From positions 1 through 64,000 of the forward strand of contig NZ_JAPFGB010000034.1 in NCBI RefSeq assembly GCF_026241095.1: 64,000 nucleotides of DNA. The letters are read 5' to 3'. Numbering within the stretch: position 1 is the first letter of the stretch; each line of letters starts with the position of its first letter. This document shows, piece by piece, positions 38,785 to 47,078 of this stretch. The notes below the pieces were generated by a model, which was not told where the DNA came from, did no database searches, and saw only the letters and a program-made list of their open reading frames with translations. This DNA is from Saccharopolyspora sp. NFXS83 (GTDB lineage Bacteria; Actinomycetota; Actinomycetes; Mycobacteriales; Pseudonocardiaceae). The position numbers were made by a program, and so were the translations under genes.

Positions 38785-39773
38785 GCGATCCCCTCTCGGA
38801 CGGGCCCGGTGGTGCCGCGCACCACGAGCTGGGTGGGCAGGTGCACCGTGCGCGGCAGGCGCCGCTCACCGGCGACGGCGCGGTGCAGCAGTTCCACGCT
38901 CACCGCCCCGGCGCGGTCCATCGGGGCAGCGATGCTCGTCAGCGCCGGGTGGGTCACCTCGGCCAGCGGGATGTCGTCGAAGCCGACGACGCTCAGGTCC
39001 GCCGGGGCGCGCACGCCCAGAGTCCGCGCGCCCGCGACGATGCCGAGCGCCACCAGGTCGTTGTGCGCGATCACCGCGGTGGCCCCGCCCGCGACGACCC
39101 CGGCCGCCGCCGCGGTACCGCCCGCGACCGTCTCCGCCTGGTGGCCCAGCACCTCGAGCCGCACCCCGGCCTGCTCGGCGAGCGCGGTGACGATGCCGAG
39201 CCGGTGGGTGTTCGACCAGGACCGGGCGGAACCCTGCACGTAGGCGAGGTGGCGGTGCCCGAGCGCGACCAGGTAGTCCACGGTCTGGCGCAACCCGTCG
39301 GTCGCATCGGTGAGCACGCAGTCGACGCCGGTCGTCTCCCGGTTCACCAGCACCGCCGGGGTCCGCCCGCACAGCGCTGGCAACTCCTCGGCGTCCAGCC
39401 GCGGTGAACACACGACGATGCCGTCGGCGCGGTCCCGCATCCGCGCGATCATGTCCCGCTCGCGGTCCCGGTCGAAGGCCGTGTCGGCGAGCACCACGGT
39501 CTGCTCGCGGTGCCTGCCCTCGCCCTGGGCGGCTTTGACGAAGGCGCCGAACACGGGGTTGGCGATGTCGGGCACGACCACGGCCACCGTGGTGCCGCGC
39601 GGCGTGCCGCCCGCGCGGCGGGAACGTCCGGGTTCGTAGCCGAGTTCCTCGGCGGCGGCGAGCACCTTGTGCAAGGTGTCCGCGCCGAGCCTGCCCGGTT
39701 CGCCGAACGCGCGGGACGCCGTGGACAGCGCCACGCCCGCGTGCTCGGCCACCTCGGTCAGCGTTGCCGCCAC
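38781..39773 (-). CDS. LacI-family regulator (uronate operon)
   Basis: A 330-residue LacI regulator. The HTH is residues 3-25 ([20 protein letters not shown]), followed by the hinge [14 protein letters not shown] and a periplasmic-binding-type sensor domain with [16 protein letters not shown] and [20 protein letters not shown]. The start is GTG behind GGAGGCG. First gene of the ManD/reductase/transporter operon and its probable repressor. A LacI-type operator lies about 65 bases upstream. Confidence 0.88.
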   Translation of the reverse strand: MAATLTEVAEHAGVALSTASRAFGEPGRLGADTLHKVLAAAEELGYEPGRSRRAGGTPRGTTVAVVVPDIANPVFGAFVKAAQGEGRHREQTVVLADTAFDRDRERDMIARMRDRADGIVVCSPRLDAEELPALCGRTPAVLVNRETTGVDCVLTDATDGLRQTVDYLVALGHRHLAYVQGSARSWSNTHRLGIVTALAEQAGVRLEVLGHQAETVAGGTAAAAGVVAGGATAVIAHNDLVALGIVAGARTLGVRAPADLSVVGFDDIPLAEVTHPALTSIAAPMDRAGAVSVELLHRAVAGERRLPRTVHLPTQLVVRGTTGPVREGIA

Positions 39774-39836
39774 ACCGCCTCCGCTCCGTCGCGCCGCACC
39801 ACCGGATCAGTGCGGCGCGAGTCATCGAACGCCCCC

Positions 39837-39853
39837 TTGCGCAACGTTGTCAA
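39837..39853. promoter_or_regulatory. Candidate LacI operator (uronate operon)
   Basis: TTGCGCAACGTTGTCAA, with a GCAACGTTGT core centred on CG as in LacI-family operators, 64 bases upstream of the regulator start. Outer half-site symmetry is partial. Confidence 0.5.
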
Positions 39854-40059
39854 CGCCTTGCCACGACCTTGCCGCCCTCGCCCCGCCACACCTGCCCCCA
39901 CCCCCGCGCTTCCGGGAGAGGTCGAGGAAGTCGCCCGCAGGCGCGGGATTCGTCCGCAGATCCCCGCAGAGCGGCTCGTGGATCAGCGGCGGTTGAGCCG
40001 TGTCGATCAAGACGCGATCTGCGGGCGGGCGCCCGCGAAGCCCCGGACGAGGCCCTGCG

Positions 40060-40512
40060 TCAGGACGACGTGCTGAGGCGCAGGTGGAGCAGCGGGTAGG
40101 GGCGACCCGCGTCATCGGTCTCGCTCCGGCCGACGACCTCGAACCCGCGGTGGGCGTAGAAGCCCGCGGCAAGCACGTTCTGCTCGTTGACGTCGAGCCT
40201 GGTCACGCCGTGCTCCGTGATCGCGTGATCGAGGAGCGCGGTTCCGATCCCGCCTTCGCGGCGAGCGGCGTCGACGAAGAGCATCTCCAGCCTGCCGTCG
40301 AGCGTGCCGGCGAAGCCGACCGGATCGCCGTCGACCTCCGCGACCGAGAGGACGACGGCGGGGAAGTGGTCCGACGCCAGGTGCCGCTCGATCTCGTCGC
40401 GGTCCGCTGCGGCGAGGAAGGTGTGCGTCGCATCGACGGCGCTGCGCCAGATCGCCACGAGCGCCCGGTGCTCAGCGGCTCCGATCGACGGGCGGATGTT
40501 CAACTCGGGCAC
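40060..40512 (-). CDS. GNAT-family N-acetyltransferase
   Basis: A 150-residue GNAT protein. The acetyl-CoA loop is LFVDAARREGGIGTALLDHA (R/QxxGxG/A), then NEQNVLAAGFYAHRGFEVVG, and the C-terminal beta strand PYPLLHLRL. Single-domain, substrate unknown; it resembles the YjaB/PhnO-like branch of small acetyltransferases. The start is GTG with a strong GAGGAGG. It stands alone between the uronate and sugar-acid operons. Confidence 0.85.
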   Translation of the reverse strand: MPELNIRPSIGAAEHRALVAIWRSAVDATHTFLAAADRDEIERHLASDHFPAVVLSVAEVDGDPVGFAGTLDGRLEMLFVDAARREGGIGTALLDHAITEHGVTRLDVNEQNVLAAGFYAHRGFEVVGRSETDDAGRPYPLLHLRLSTSS

Positions 40513-40614
40513 GACGGGCCTCCTCGGGGTCGATGCGGGGTCACCATCTCATCCTGCAGCCGAGCACCCCGGTCCCGATCAGGCGGACCTCGCCGCGATC
40601 CGCTGATCCATGGG

Positions 40615-41481
40615 TCAGGTGGTCGCGTAGGGCAGGACCGGCAGGCCTCGGCCGGCGTCGCGGAGCACGAACAAGGCACCGGCCTCCGGGTGGCGGCGCA
40701 GGTCCGTCTCCTGGCGGGAGGTCGTGATGTAGAGGTCCGCCAGGTCGCTGCCGCCGAAGGTGCACGCGGTCACGCGCGGCACCGGCAACTCCACCACGGC
40801 GAGCAATCCGCCGTCCGGCGCGTAGCGGTGCACCGCCGCACCACCCCACAGCGCCACCCACACGCAGCCCTCGGCGTCCACCGCCAACCCGTCCGGAGCG
40901 CCCAGCGCCGGGTCGATGCGCACCAGCCGCCTCCGATCGGTGAGCTCGCCGTCGCGGTAGGCGAACGCGTCCACGCACTGCGTCGGCGTGTCCACGTAGT
41001 AGGCGCCGGCGCCGTCCGGGCTCCACGCCAGGCCGTTGGAGATCGTCACCCCGTCCAGCACCACCTCCGCGTGCCCGGAAGCGTCGAGCCGGTAGAGCCT
41101 GCCCGCGCCGGGAGTGGCCGCGTAGGCCATCGACCCGCAGTAGAACCGGCCGTGCGGGTCGCAACCGCCCTCGTTCATCCGCACTCCCGGATCGGCCCAC
41201 AGCTCCCCGCACGGGCGCACGTCGGCGAGGTCGTCCTCGGCGAGCGCGAAGCCCCGCTCCACCGCGAGCACGGCGCCGCCACCGGCCCTCGGCCGCAGCG
41301 CGGCGGCGACGGAACCCACGTGCGCGCGCCGCACGGTTCCGCCGGGCAGCAGCGTGAGCACGTCGCCCGCGAGCATGTCCACCCACCGCAGCCCCGGCCA
41401 GCCCTCGTGCCACACGGGTCCTTCCCCGTGCTCGGCGCACGCCTCGGTGATCTGCTCCGCCCGATACCGCCGCACACCCAT
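40615..41481 (-). CDS. SMP-30/gluconolactonase-family lactonase
   Basis: A 288-residue six-bladed beta-propeller of the SMP-30/gluconolactonase/LRE family, hydrolysing sugar lactones to sugar acids with a divalent metal. Metal-ligand motifs are EHGEGPVWHEG (Glu20), NEGGCDPHGRFYCGSM, ISNGLAWSPDG and APDGLAVDAEG. The start is ATG with GGAAGGGG upstream. It lies downstream of the sugar-acid operon but is separated from it by three large palindromes, so it may have its own promoter. A lactonase between a sugar dehydrogenase and an acid-sugar dehydratase gives an oxidative (DeLey-Doudoroff-like) pathway. Confidence 0.88.
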   Translation of the reverse strand: MGVRRYRAEQITEACAEHGEGPVWHEGWPGLRWVDMLAGDVLTLLPGGTVRRAHVGSVAAALRPRAGGGAVLAVERGFALAEDDLADVRPCGELWADPGVRMNEGGCDPHGRFYCGSMAYAATPGAGRLYRLDASGHAEVVLDGVTISNGLAWSPDGAGAYYVDTPTQCVDAFAYRDGELTDRRRLVRIDPALGAPDGLAVDAEGCVWVALWGGAAVHRYAPDGGLLAVVELPVPRVTACTFGGSDLADLYITTSRQETDLRRHPEAGALFVLRDAGRGLPVLPYATT

Positions 41482-41509
41482 CCGACCCCTTCCCACTGCA
41501 CCGCGGCCG

Positions 41510-41561
41510 GAGTGAGCGGACCGTTCGACCAACCGGACTGGACGAACGGTCCGTTCACTCC
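41510..41561. repeat. Large palindrome 1 of 3
   Basis: GAGTGAGCGGACCGTTCGACC, a short loop, then GGACGAACGGTCCGTTCACT: a nearly perfect 20-bp stem. Each arm itself contains a near-palindrome (CGGACCG / GAACGGTCCGTTC). It lies 28 bases upstream of the SMP-30 start codon. Confidence 0.8.
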
Positions 41562-41616
41562 ACCCCCTGCCCACCCCCTCAGAAGATCAACACTGCCGCC
41601 GTTCCCTGTCGGGTTC

Positions 41617-41667
41617 GAGTGAACGGACCGTTCGTCCCATCGGATTGGGCGAACGGTCCGTTCACTC
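41617..41667. repeat. Large palindrome 2 of 3
   Basis: GTGAACGGACCGTTCGTCCC and GGGCGAACGGTCCGTTCAC around an 8-base loop; the stem has a single G:T-type change. Same unit as the palindromes at 41510 and 41740. Confidence 0.8.
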
Positions 41668-41739
41668 CGACAAGCTCGTGCGCCGTGCGGGAGTGTGTCG
41701 CACGTTGCGATGTGCGATGCATCGGTGCGGGTGTGGTTC

Positions 41740-41792
41740 GGGGTGAACGGACCGTTCGTCCAGCGGGATTGGACGAACGGTCCGTTCACCCC
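41740..41792. repeat. Large palindrome 3 of 3
   Basis: GTGAACGGACCGTTCGTCC and GGACGAACGGTCCGTTCAC around a 9-base loop, flanked by GGG/CCC, giving a perfect stem of more than 20 bp. It ends 21 bases downstream of the alcohol dehydrogenase stop codon (minus strand), where a terminator would be expected. Confidence 0.8.
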
Positions 41793-41812
41793 GATCGCTC
41801 GCGGGGCGGGGC

Positions 41813-42829
41813 TCATCGGTGGGGGTTGAGGAGGATCTTGCCGATGTGGGGGCCGGGTTCCTCCAGGGTTTTCAGGGCTTCGGCGGCGTCGGGCAGGGCG
41901 AACTCGTGGGTGATGATCCGCGCCGGGTCCAGCACTCCGGCGGTGAACAGGCGCACCACGTGCGACCAGGCCCGGGAAGGTGCGCCGAACACGGTGTGCA
42001 CGGTGAGCTGCGCGGACACGAGCCGCGCCGTGGACAGCGAATCCGACTCGGGCGGCACGCCGGTCAGCACCACCCGCCCACCGCGCCGGGCCAGCCGGGT
42101 GGCGAGGTGCGCGGTGCCGGGCGATCCCGCGGTTTCGAGCACCGCGTCGAACCGGCCGCACCGCCGCACCGCTTCCAGCGGGGTGAGCACGGTCGTGGCC
42201 CCGCAGGACTCGGCGATCTCCCCTCGCCCCGTTCTCGGCTCCACGACGACGAGTTCCGCCGGGCCGGTGGCCGCGAGCAGTTGCGTCCCGAGCAGCCCGA
42301 GGCTGCCGCCGCCGACGACGGCGACCCTCTCCCCGGCCACCCCGCCGAGCCGCAGGCAGGCCTCGCCGACGCACGCCGCCGGTTCCAGGACGGCCGCCGA
42401 CCGCAGATCCGCTTCCGGTGGCAGCACGTGCAGCAGGCGGGCGGGCAGCACCAGGTGCCCGGACCACGCGCCGGGCAGGGTGAACCCGGTTTCCTCGTAG
42501 CCCGCCCCGCACAGGTTGTTCTCGCCGCGCCGGCACGCGTCGCAGGACTGGCAGCCGCGGAATCCCTCGCCGACGACGTGGTGGCCCACGTAGTCGGTGG
42601 TGACGCCGGGCCCGACCGCGAGCACCGTGCCGGACCACTCGTGGCCGGGGATCACCGGGTACCGCACGAATCCCTCGGGCCGGCCGCCGGTGAACACCTC
42701 CCGGTCGGAGCCGCAGATGCCGCTCCACGCCACCCGCACCAGTGCCTCGCCGGGGCCGGGCCCGACCGCTTCGACGGGACCGAGCCGCAGCTCCCCCGGC
42801 CGATCGATGATCACCGCGCGATCGTTCAC
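41813..42829 (-). CDS. Zinc-dependent alcohol dehydrogenase (MDR)
   Basis: A 338-residue medium-chain dehydrogenase. Catalytic zinc ligands are in SGICGSDREVF and PVIPGHEWSG; the structural zinc site is the four-cysteine loop GCQSCDACRRGENNLCG. The NAD(P) motif is AVVGGGSLGLLGTQLL. The start is GTG overlapping the upstream dehydratase stop (GTGA). In this operon it would oxidise a sugar (galactose, fucose or similar) to a lactone for the SMP-30 lactonase, or act on a keto-deoxy acid. The substrate is not determined. Confidence 0.88.
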   Translation of the reverse strand: MNDRAVIIDRPGELRLGPVEAVGPGPGEALVRVAWSGICGSDREVFTGGRPEGFVRYPVIPGHEWSGTVLAVGPGVTTDYVGHHVVGEGFRGCQSCDACRRGENNLCGAGYEETGFTLPGAWSGHLVLPARLLHVLPPEADLRSAAVLEPAACVGEACLRLGGVAGERVAVVGGGSLGLLGTQLLAATGPAELVVVEPRTGRGEIAESCGATTVLTPLEAVRRCGRFDAVLETAGSPGTAHLATRLARRGGRVVLTGVPPESDSLSTARLVSAQLTVHTVFGAPSRAWSHVVRLFTAGVLDPARIITHEFALPDAAEALKTLEEPGPHIGKILLNPHR

Positions 42830-43983
42830 GCGGAGCCCCCGGTGCCGCGGAACTGCCAGTCTTGGGCGTACAGGTCGAAGTGCGCCCCTTCCGGCGGGTG
42901 TTCGCGCACGAAGTCCACGTCGAGCTCCACGCCGAGACCGGGCGCTTGGGGCAACGGGAAGTAGCCGTCGGAGACCTCGGGCAGTCCGGGGGCCGCCTGC
43001 TTCACGTGCCGGTCGGCGAAGTCGTTGAAGTGCTCCTGGATCTTGAAGTTCGTGGTGGCCGCCGCCAAGTGCAGGTTGGCGGCGGTGAGCACCGGCCCGC
43101 CCACGTTGTGCGGTGCGATCAGCACGTAGTGGGTTTCGGCGGTGGCGGCGACCTTGCGGGTCTCCAGGATGCCGCCGAAGTGCCCGATGTCGGGCTGGAT
43201 GACGTCCGCGGCGCGCCGCTCGAACAGTTCGCGGAACTCGGTGCGATCGTGCACGCGTTCGCCGGTGGCCACCGGGATGCTCACCTTCTCGGCCACTGTG
43301 GACAGCGCGGCGAAGTTCTCCGGCGGCACCGGTTCCTCGATCCAGCTCGGGGAGAACTCGGTGAGCTCGCCCGCGATGCGCACCGCTTCGGCCGGGGTGA
43401 AGCGGCCGTGCATCTCCACGAGCAGTTCCACGTCGGGACCGACTGCGTCGCGCACCGCTTCGACCAGCGACACCGAGCGGCGCCGCTCGGCGGGCTCCAG
43501 TTCCCAGCGGCCCGGCCCGAACGGGTCGAACTTCAGCGCGCGGTAGCCGCGGCGCACCACCTCCCGCGCGGCGGCGTGGAACTCGTCGGGTGACCGCTCC
43601 ACCGTGTACCAGCCGTTGGCGTAGGCCTTGATCCGATCGCGCACCTTGCCGCCGAGCAGCCGCCACACGGGCTGGCCGAGCGCCTTGCCGATGATGTCCC
43701 AGCACGCCATCTCGACGCAGCCGATGCCGGACATCGCGATCTCCCCGGCACGCCCGTAGTCGCCGTGCTTCATTCGCCACACCAGCGATTCCAGGTCGAA
43801 CGGGTCGGTGCCGACGATGTGCCGGGGCGCCGCTTCGCGCAGGTAGCCCAGCAGCGCCTGGGTGTGCCCGAGCATCCGCGTTTCGCCGACTCCGACCAGT
43901 CCGTCGTCGGTGTGCACGAGGACGTAGGTCAGGTCCCGCCACGGGGTGCCGAGCACGAAGGTGTCCAGGTGGGTGATCTTCAT
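42826..43983 (-). CDS. Acid-sugar dehydratase, enolase superfamily (galactonate-type)
   Basis: A 385-residue mandelate-racemase/muconate-lactonizing-type enzyme. Motifs are YRALKFDPFGPG (KxD), LLVEMHGRFTPAEA (Asp/Glu-His), SWIEEPVPPENF (Glu), IPVATGERVHDRTEF (Glu), QPDIGHFGGI and LIAPHNVGGPV (His). These match galactonate dehydratase-like members. Start and stop overlap the neighbouring genes by 4 bp each. It probably dehydrates a sugar acid to the 2-keto-3-deoxy acid; which acid (galactonate, gluconate, fuconate) is open. Confidence 0.85.
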   Translation of the reverse strand: MKITHLDTFVLGTPWRDLTYVLVHTDDGLVGVGETRMLGHTQALLGYLREAAPRHIVGTDPFDLESLVWRMKHGDYGRAGEIAMSGIGCVEMACWDIIGKALGQPVWRLLGGKVRDRIKAYANGWYTVERSPDEFHAAAREVVRRGYRALKFDPFGPGRWELEPAERRRSVSLVEAVRDAVGPDVELLVEMHGRFTPAEAVRIAGELTEFSPSWIEEPVPPENFAALSTVAEKVSIPVATGERVHDRTEFRELFERRAADVIQPDIGHFGGILETRKVAATAETHYVLIAPHNVGGPVLTAANLHLAAATTNFKIQEHFNDFADRHVKQAAPGLPEVSDGYFPLPQAPGLGVELDVDFVREHPPEGAHFDLYAQDWQFRGTGGSA

Positions 43984-44963
43984 TGCGCTCCCCCGTCGGT
44001 CGCGTGCTCGCTCATCCAGGAAGTGGCTTCGGCCCGGTTGCGCGGTTGCGGCAGCGCCAGCCCGTCCGCTCCCGGCACGGAGGTGCGCACGTCCGGCGTC
44101 TGCCGGGCGAGCAGGTCCAGGCCGATGCGGGCGCGTCGCACCCGTTCCCGCCCCAAGGCCACCGCGGTCGGCGTCAGGTGGGTGCCGCTCGGGTAGATGT
44201 TCGGCGCGTTGCGCAGCCCGAACTTGACGTAGACGGGCGCGGCGACCCGCACGATCTCGCCGATCTCCTGGTGCCGCACGAATCCGCCCAGGTCGTCGGG
44301 CGCCTCGATGTAGACGTCCAGCGGCAGGTCGGTGGCCGCGCGGATCGCGGCGAGCTGCCCGATGGTGAGATCGGTCGGCACGTTGTAGGTGTCGGCGCCG
44401 AAGTCTTCGGCGACGCGCACCGAAGCCGGGTTCGCCAGGCCCATCTGCACGCTGATCTTGAACCGCAGATCCGTTGGCAGGTCGCCGGATTCCCGCATCT
44501 TCGCGGCGACCCGCAGCACCCCGAGGTCGGTGATCAGCACGCTGCGCACGCCCGCCTCGGCGCTGCGGTGGATGTCGTCCACCGCGTGCACGAGCCCGTC
44601 GGTGCCGCGGGCCTGCGCCGCGACGGGACCACCCCCGGAGGCGGTGGCCATCGCCCCGGTGCCCCAGCCGGCCAGCGGCCGGGCGAACAGGCTCAGCTCG
44701 ACGGAGGCGTCCGCCGCCGTGCCCGCCATCCGGGCCAGCTCCACGTCGGTGAGCAGCAGCGCCCCGCTGCCCTGGGAGATCCGGTGCACCACCACTTCTC
44801 TGGCGCGGGCCTCCTCGAGCACCGCGTCCAGCACTTCCGGGCCTTCGGTGCTGGGGATCTCCACGCGGTAGTGCGCCCCGTCGGGGAAGCGCTTCACGCT
44901 GGTGGCGGGGGAATCGTCGGCGGCGAAACCGTGTTCGGCGAGGAACCGTCGGGTGTGCGGCAA
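43980..44963 (-). CDS. U32-peptidase-like TIM-barrel protein of the sugar-acid operon
   Basis: A 327-residue protein resembling proteins annotated as U32 family peptidase. It has TSVKRFPDGAHYRVEIPSTE, VVVHRISQGSGALLLTDVEL, RSVLITDLGVLRVAAKM, FKISVQMGLANPASVRVAED and VYVKFGLRNAPNIYPSG. No protease active site is recognisable, and the placement between a symporter and an acid-sugar dehydratase suggests a metabolic barrel enzyme, perhaps a racemase, aldolase or synthase, rather than a peptidase (inference). TTG at 44963 is chosen because AAAGGA lies 7 bases upstream; ATG at 44978 lacks a ribosome site. Confidence 0.6.
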   Translation of the reverse strand: MPHTRRFLAEHGFAADDSPATSVKRFPDGAHYRVEIPSTEGPEVLDAVLEEARAREVVVHRISQGSGALLLTDVELARMAGTAADASVELSLFARPLAGWGTGAMATASGGGPVAAQARGTDGLVHAVDDIHRSAEAGVRSVLITDLGVLRVAAKMRESGDLPTDLRFKISVQMGLANPASVRVAEDFGADTYNVPTDLTIGQLAAIRAATDLPLDVYIEAPDDLGGFVRHQEIGEIVRVAAPVYVKFGLRNAPNIYPSGTHLTPTAVALGRERVRRARIGLDLLARQTPDVRTSVPGADGLALPQPRNRAEATSWMSEHATDGGAQ

Positions 44964-44994
44964 GGATCGTCCTTTCATCCGGGACGTCGAAGGA

Positions 44995-45306
44995 TCACTC
45001 CTGGTTCGGCGGCTCGGCCCGCAACGGCCGGGTCTTCAGCCACAGCAGGAAGAATCCACCGACCAGCAGCATCGCCAGCCCGGTCCACAGGTTGATGTTG
45101 ATGCCCTGCGCCTTCGCCAGCGCGTCCTCGTCGGTGAACAGCCCGGCGGCGCCGATCAGCAGCCCGTAGAACACGAACAGCCCGCCGATCACGCTGCGGA
45201 TGTCGAACAACCGGGCCGCGGTGCCGGATTTCCGCTCCAGCTCCGCGATGTCGGCGGCGTGCTCGTCCGGTGTGCCGTGCCGTTCCGGGCGGTCGGGTTC
45301 GGTCAT
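44995..45306 (-). CDS. Small two-helix membrane protein linked to the symporter
   Basis: A 103-residue protein: a charged N-terminal half (residues 1-36, EPDRPERHGTPDEHAADIAE), then two membrane helices (SVIGGLFVFYGLLIGAAGLF and LWTGLAMLLVGGFFLLWL). It is encoded between the SSS symporter and the U32-like gene, 29 bp after the symporter. A strong AAAGGAGG ribosome site supports the start. It could be an accessory subunit of the symporter. No known domain recognised. Confidence 0.7.
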   Translation of the reverse strand: MTEPDRPERHGTPDEHAADIAELERKSGTAARLFDIRSVIGGLFVFYGLLIGAAGLFTDEDALAKAQGININLWTGLAMLLVGGFFLLWLKTRPLRAEPPNQE

Positions 45307-45335
45307 GGTGGCCTCCTTTCAGGTGCGGGATTCGC

Positions 45336-47000
45336 TCAGAACGAGAACGGGAGGTAGCACGCCGCGGCGAGCACGATCGCGCCCCAGCCCAGCAGCGCCG
45401 GGCGGCGGTACCACGCGGAGTCGCCGGGCAGCTCCTCACCGCGGTCGTTCGCCGCGGCCCTGGTGTAGACGAGCCCGCGCAGTTCGGCGTCCGGTTTCGG
45501 CGCGGTGGCCAGCGCGACGGGCACGCTGACGGCCACGTCCACGGTGAACGCGATCATCGACGAGATCATGTTCGCGCCCTGGTCGGTGGCGATCGGCACG
45601 ACGCCGGTCTTGTACGCCACGTAGAAGGTGATCGGCGCGATCGTGCCCGCCAGCAGCCCGTAGAAACCGGCCTTCGCGGTCATCCGCTTCCAGAACAGCG
45701 CCAGGATGAACGTCGCGAACAGCGGCACGTTGAAGAACGAGAACAGCGTCTGCAGGTAGTTCATGATGTTGCTGAACGAGGCCGCGATGAACGCCGTGCC
45801 CATGCCGGCGAGCACGCCCACCGCGGTGACGACGCGGCCCACCCGCAGGTAGTGCGCGTCCGGCATGCCCGGTTTCAGGTAGGGGCGCCAGATGTCGGTG
45901 GTGAACACCGTGTTGAAGCTGGACACGTTCGCGGCCATGCCCGCCATGAACGAGGCCATCAGCCCGGTCACCGCCAGCCCCAGCACCCCGTTGGGCAGCA
46001 GGTCCCGCATCAGCAGCGGGATCGCGTCGTTGTAGTCGTAGGCGCCACCGGCCTGCCCGATCTGCGGGTACACCAGCAGCGCGATGATGCCGGGCAGCAC
46101 CACGATCAGCGGGATGAACATCTTCGGGAACGCCGCGATCAGCGGGGTGCGCCGCGCCGCCGAGAGGTTGCGCGCCGACAGCGAGCGCTGCACCTCGGCG
46201 AAGTTCGTCGTCCAGTACCCGAACGACACCGCGAAGCCGAGCCCGAGGGTGATGGTCAGCCAGTTCGCGCCCAGCGGGTTGTCCTGGCCGAACCCGGTTC
46301 CGCCCCACGCGGTGAGGAACTCCGGCCCCGGACCGGCGAAGACGTGGTCGATGAAGCCGCCGATGCCGCCGACCCTCGCCAGGCCGAGCACGGTCAGCGG
46401 GACCAGAGCGGCCACGATGACGAAGAACTGCAGCACCTCGTTGTAGATCGCCGAGGACAGCCCGCCGATGATGATGTAGGCGAGCACGAACACGCCCGCC
46501 ACGCCGATCGACACCGGCAGCGGCCAGCCCAGCAGCGCCCGCAGCACGATCGCCAGCGCGTACAGGTTGACGCCGGCGATCAGCACCGAGGCCACCGCGA
46601 ACAGAGCGGCGCTGAGCAGGTGCGAGGAGCGGCTGAAGCGCAGCAGCAGGAACTCCGGGACGCTGCGCACCTTCGAGTTGTAGTAGAACGGCATCATCAC
46701 CAGGCCGAGGAACACCATCGCCGGGATCGCGCCGATCAGGTACCAGTGGATCGTGTAGGCGCCGTACTGCGCCCCGTTCGCCGCCATGCCGAGGATTTCC
46801 GTGGCGCCGAGGTTCGCCGACACGAACGCCAGCCCCGTCACCCACGCGGGTAGCGATCGGCCGGAGAGGAAGAAGTCCAGGCTGTTGCGAACGCTGCGCT
46901 TCGCGGCCAGGGCGATGCCCAGCACCACCGCGAAGTAGACGATCAGGATGAGGTTGTCCATCCAGTTCATGGACAGCCGTAAGCCATCGGCAGTGAGCAT
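45336..47000 (-). CDS. Sodium:solute symporter (SSS family)
   Basis: A 554-residue membrane protein with 13-14 hydrophobic segments. Typical SSS motifs are FFLSGRSLPAWVTGLAFVSA, NLGATEILGMAANGAQYG, YNEVLQFFVIVAALVPLTVL and GLMASFMAGMAANVSSFNTV (Na-site region). It resembles the SGLT/sugar branch rather than the proline permease branch. Second gene of the sugar-acid operon, behind the LacI regulator, and the likely importer of its substrate. The start is ATG at 47000. Confidence 0.88.
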   Translation of the reverse strand: MLTADGLRLSMNWMDNLILIVYFAVVLGIALAAKRSVRNSLDFFLSGRSLPAWVTGLAFVSANLGATEILGMAANGAQYGAYTIHWYLIGAIPAMVFLGLVMMPFYYNSKVRSVPEFLLLRFSRSSHLLSAALFAVASVLIAGVNLYALAIVLRALLGWPLPVSIGVAGVFVLAYIIIGGLSSAIYNEVLQFFVIVAALVPLTVLGLARVGGIGGFIDHVFAGPGPEFLTAWGGTGFGQDNPLGANWLTITLGLGFAVSFGYWTTNFAEVQRSLSARNLSAARRTPLIAAFPKMFIPLIVVLPGIIALLVYPQIGQAGGAYDYNDAIPLLMRDLLPNGVLGLAVTGLMASFMAGMAANVSSFNTVFTTDIWRPYLKPGMPDAHYLRVGRVVTAVGVLAGMGTAFIAASFSNIMNYLQTLFSFFNVPLFATFILALFWKRMTAKAGFYGLLAGTIAPITFYVAYKTGVVPIATDQGANMISSMIAFTVDVAVSVPVALATAPKPDAELRGLVYTRAAANDRGEELPGDSAWYRRPALLGWGAIVLAAACYLPFSF

Positions 47001-47078
47001 GGTTCTCGTTTCCTCGTCGTCGTTGGCGAAGTCGGATCCAGCGCGTTCTTGCGGGTGTTGGTGCGTCGGGTGGGCGGG

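Noticed and set aside
41510-41792. CRISPR array
   Set aside because: Only three units, strongly palindromic, with unequal spacing and no cas genes.
41619-42500. A plus-strand frame through the palindromes with repeated NGPF peptides
   Set aside because: The peptide repeat is only the translation of the palindromes, and the remainder is antisense to the alcohol dehydrogenase.
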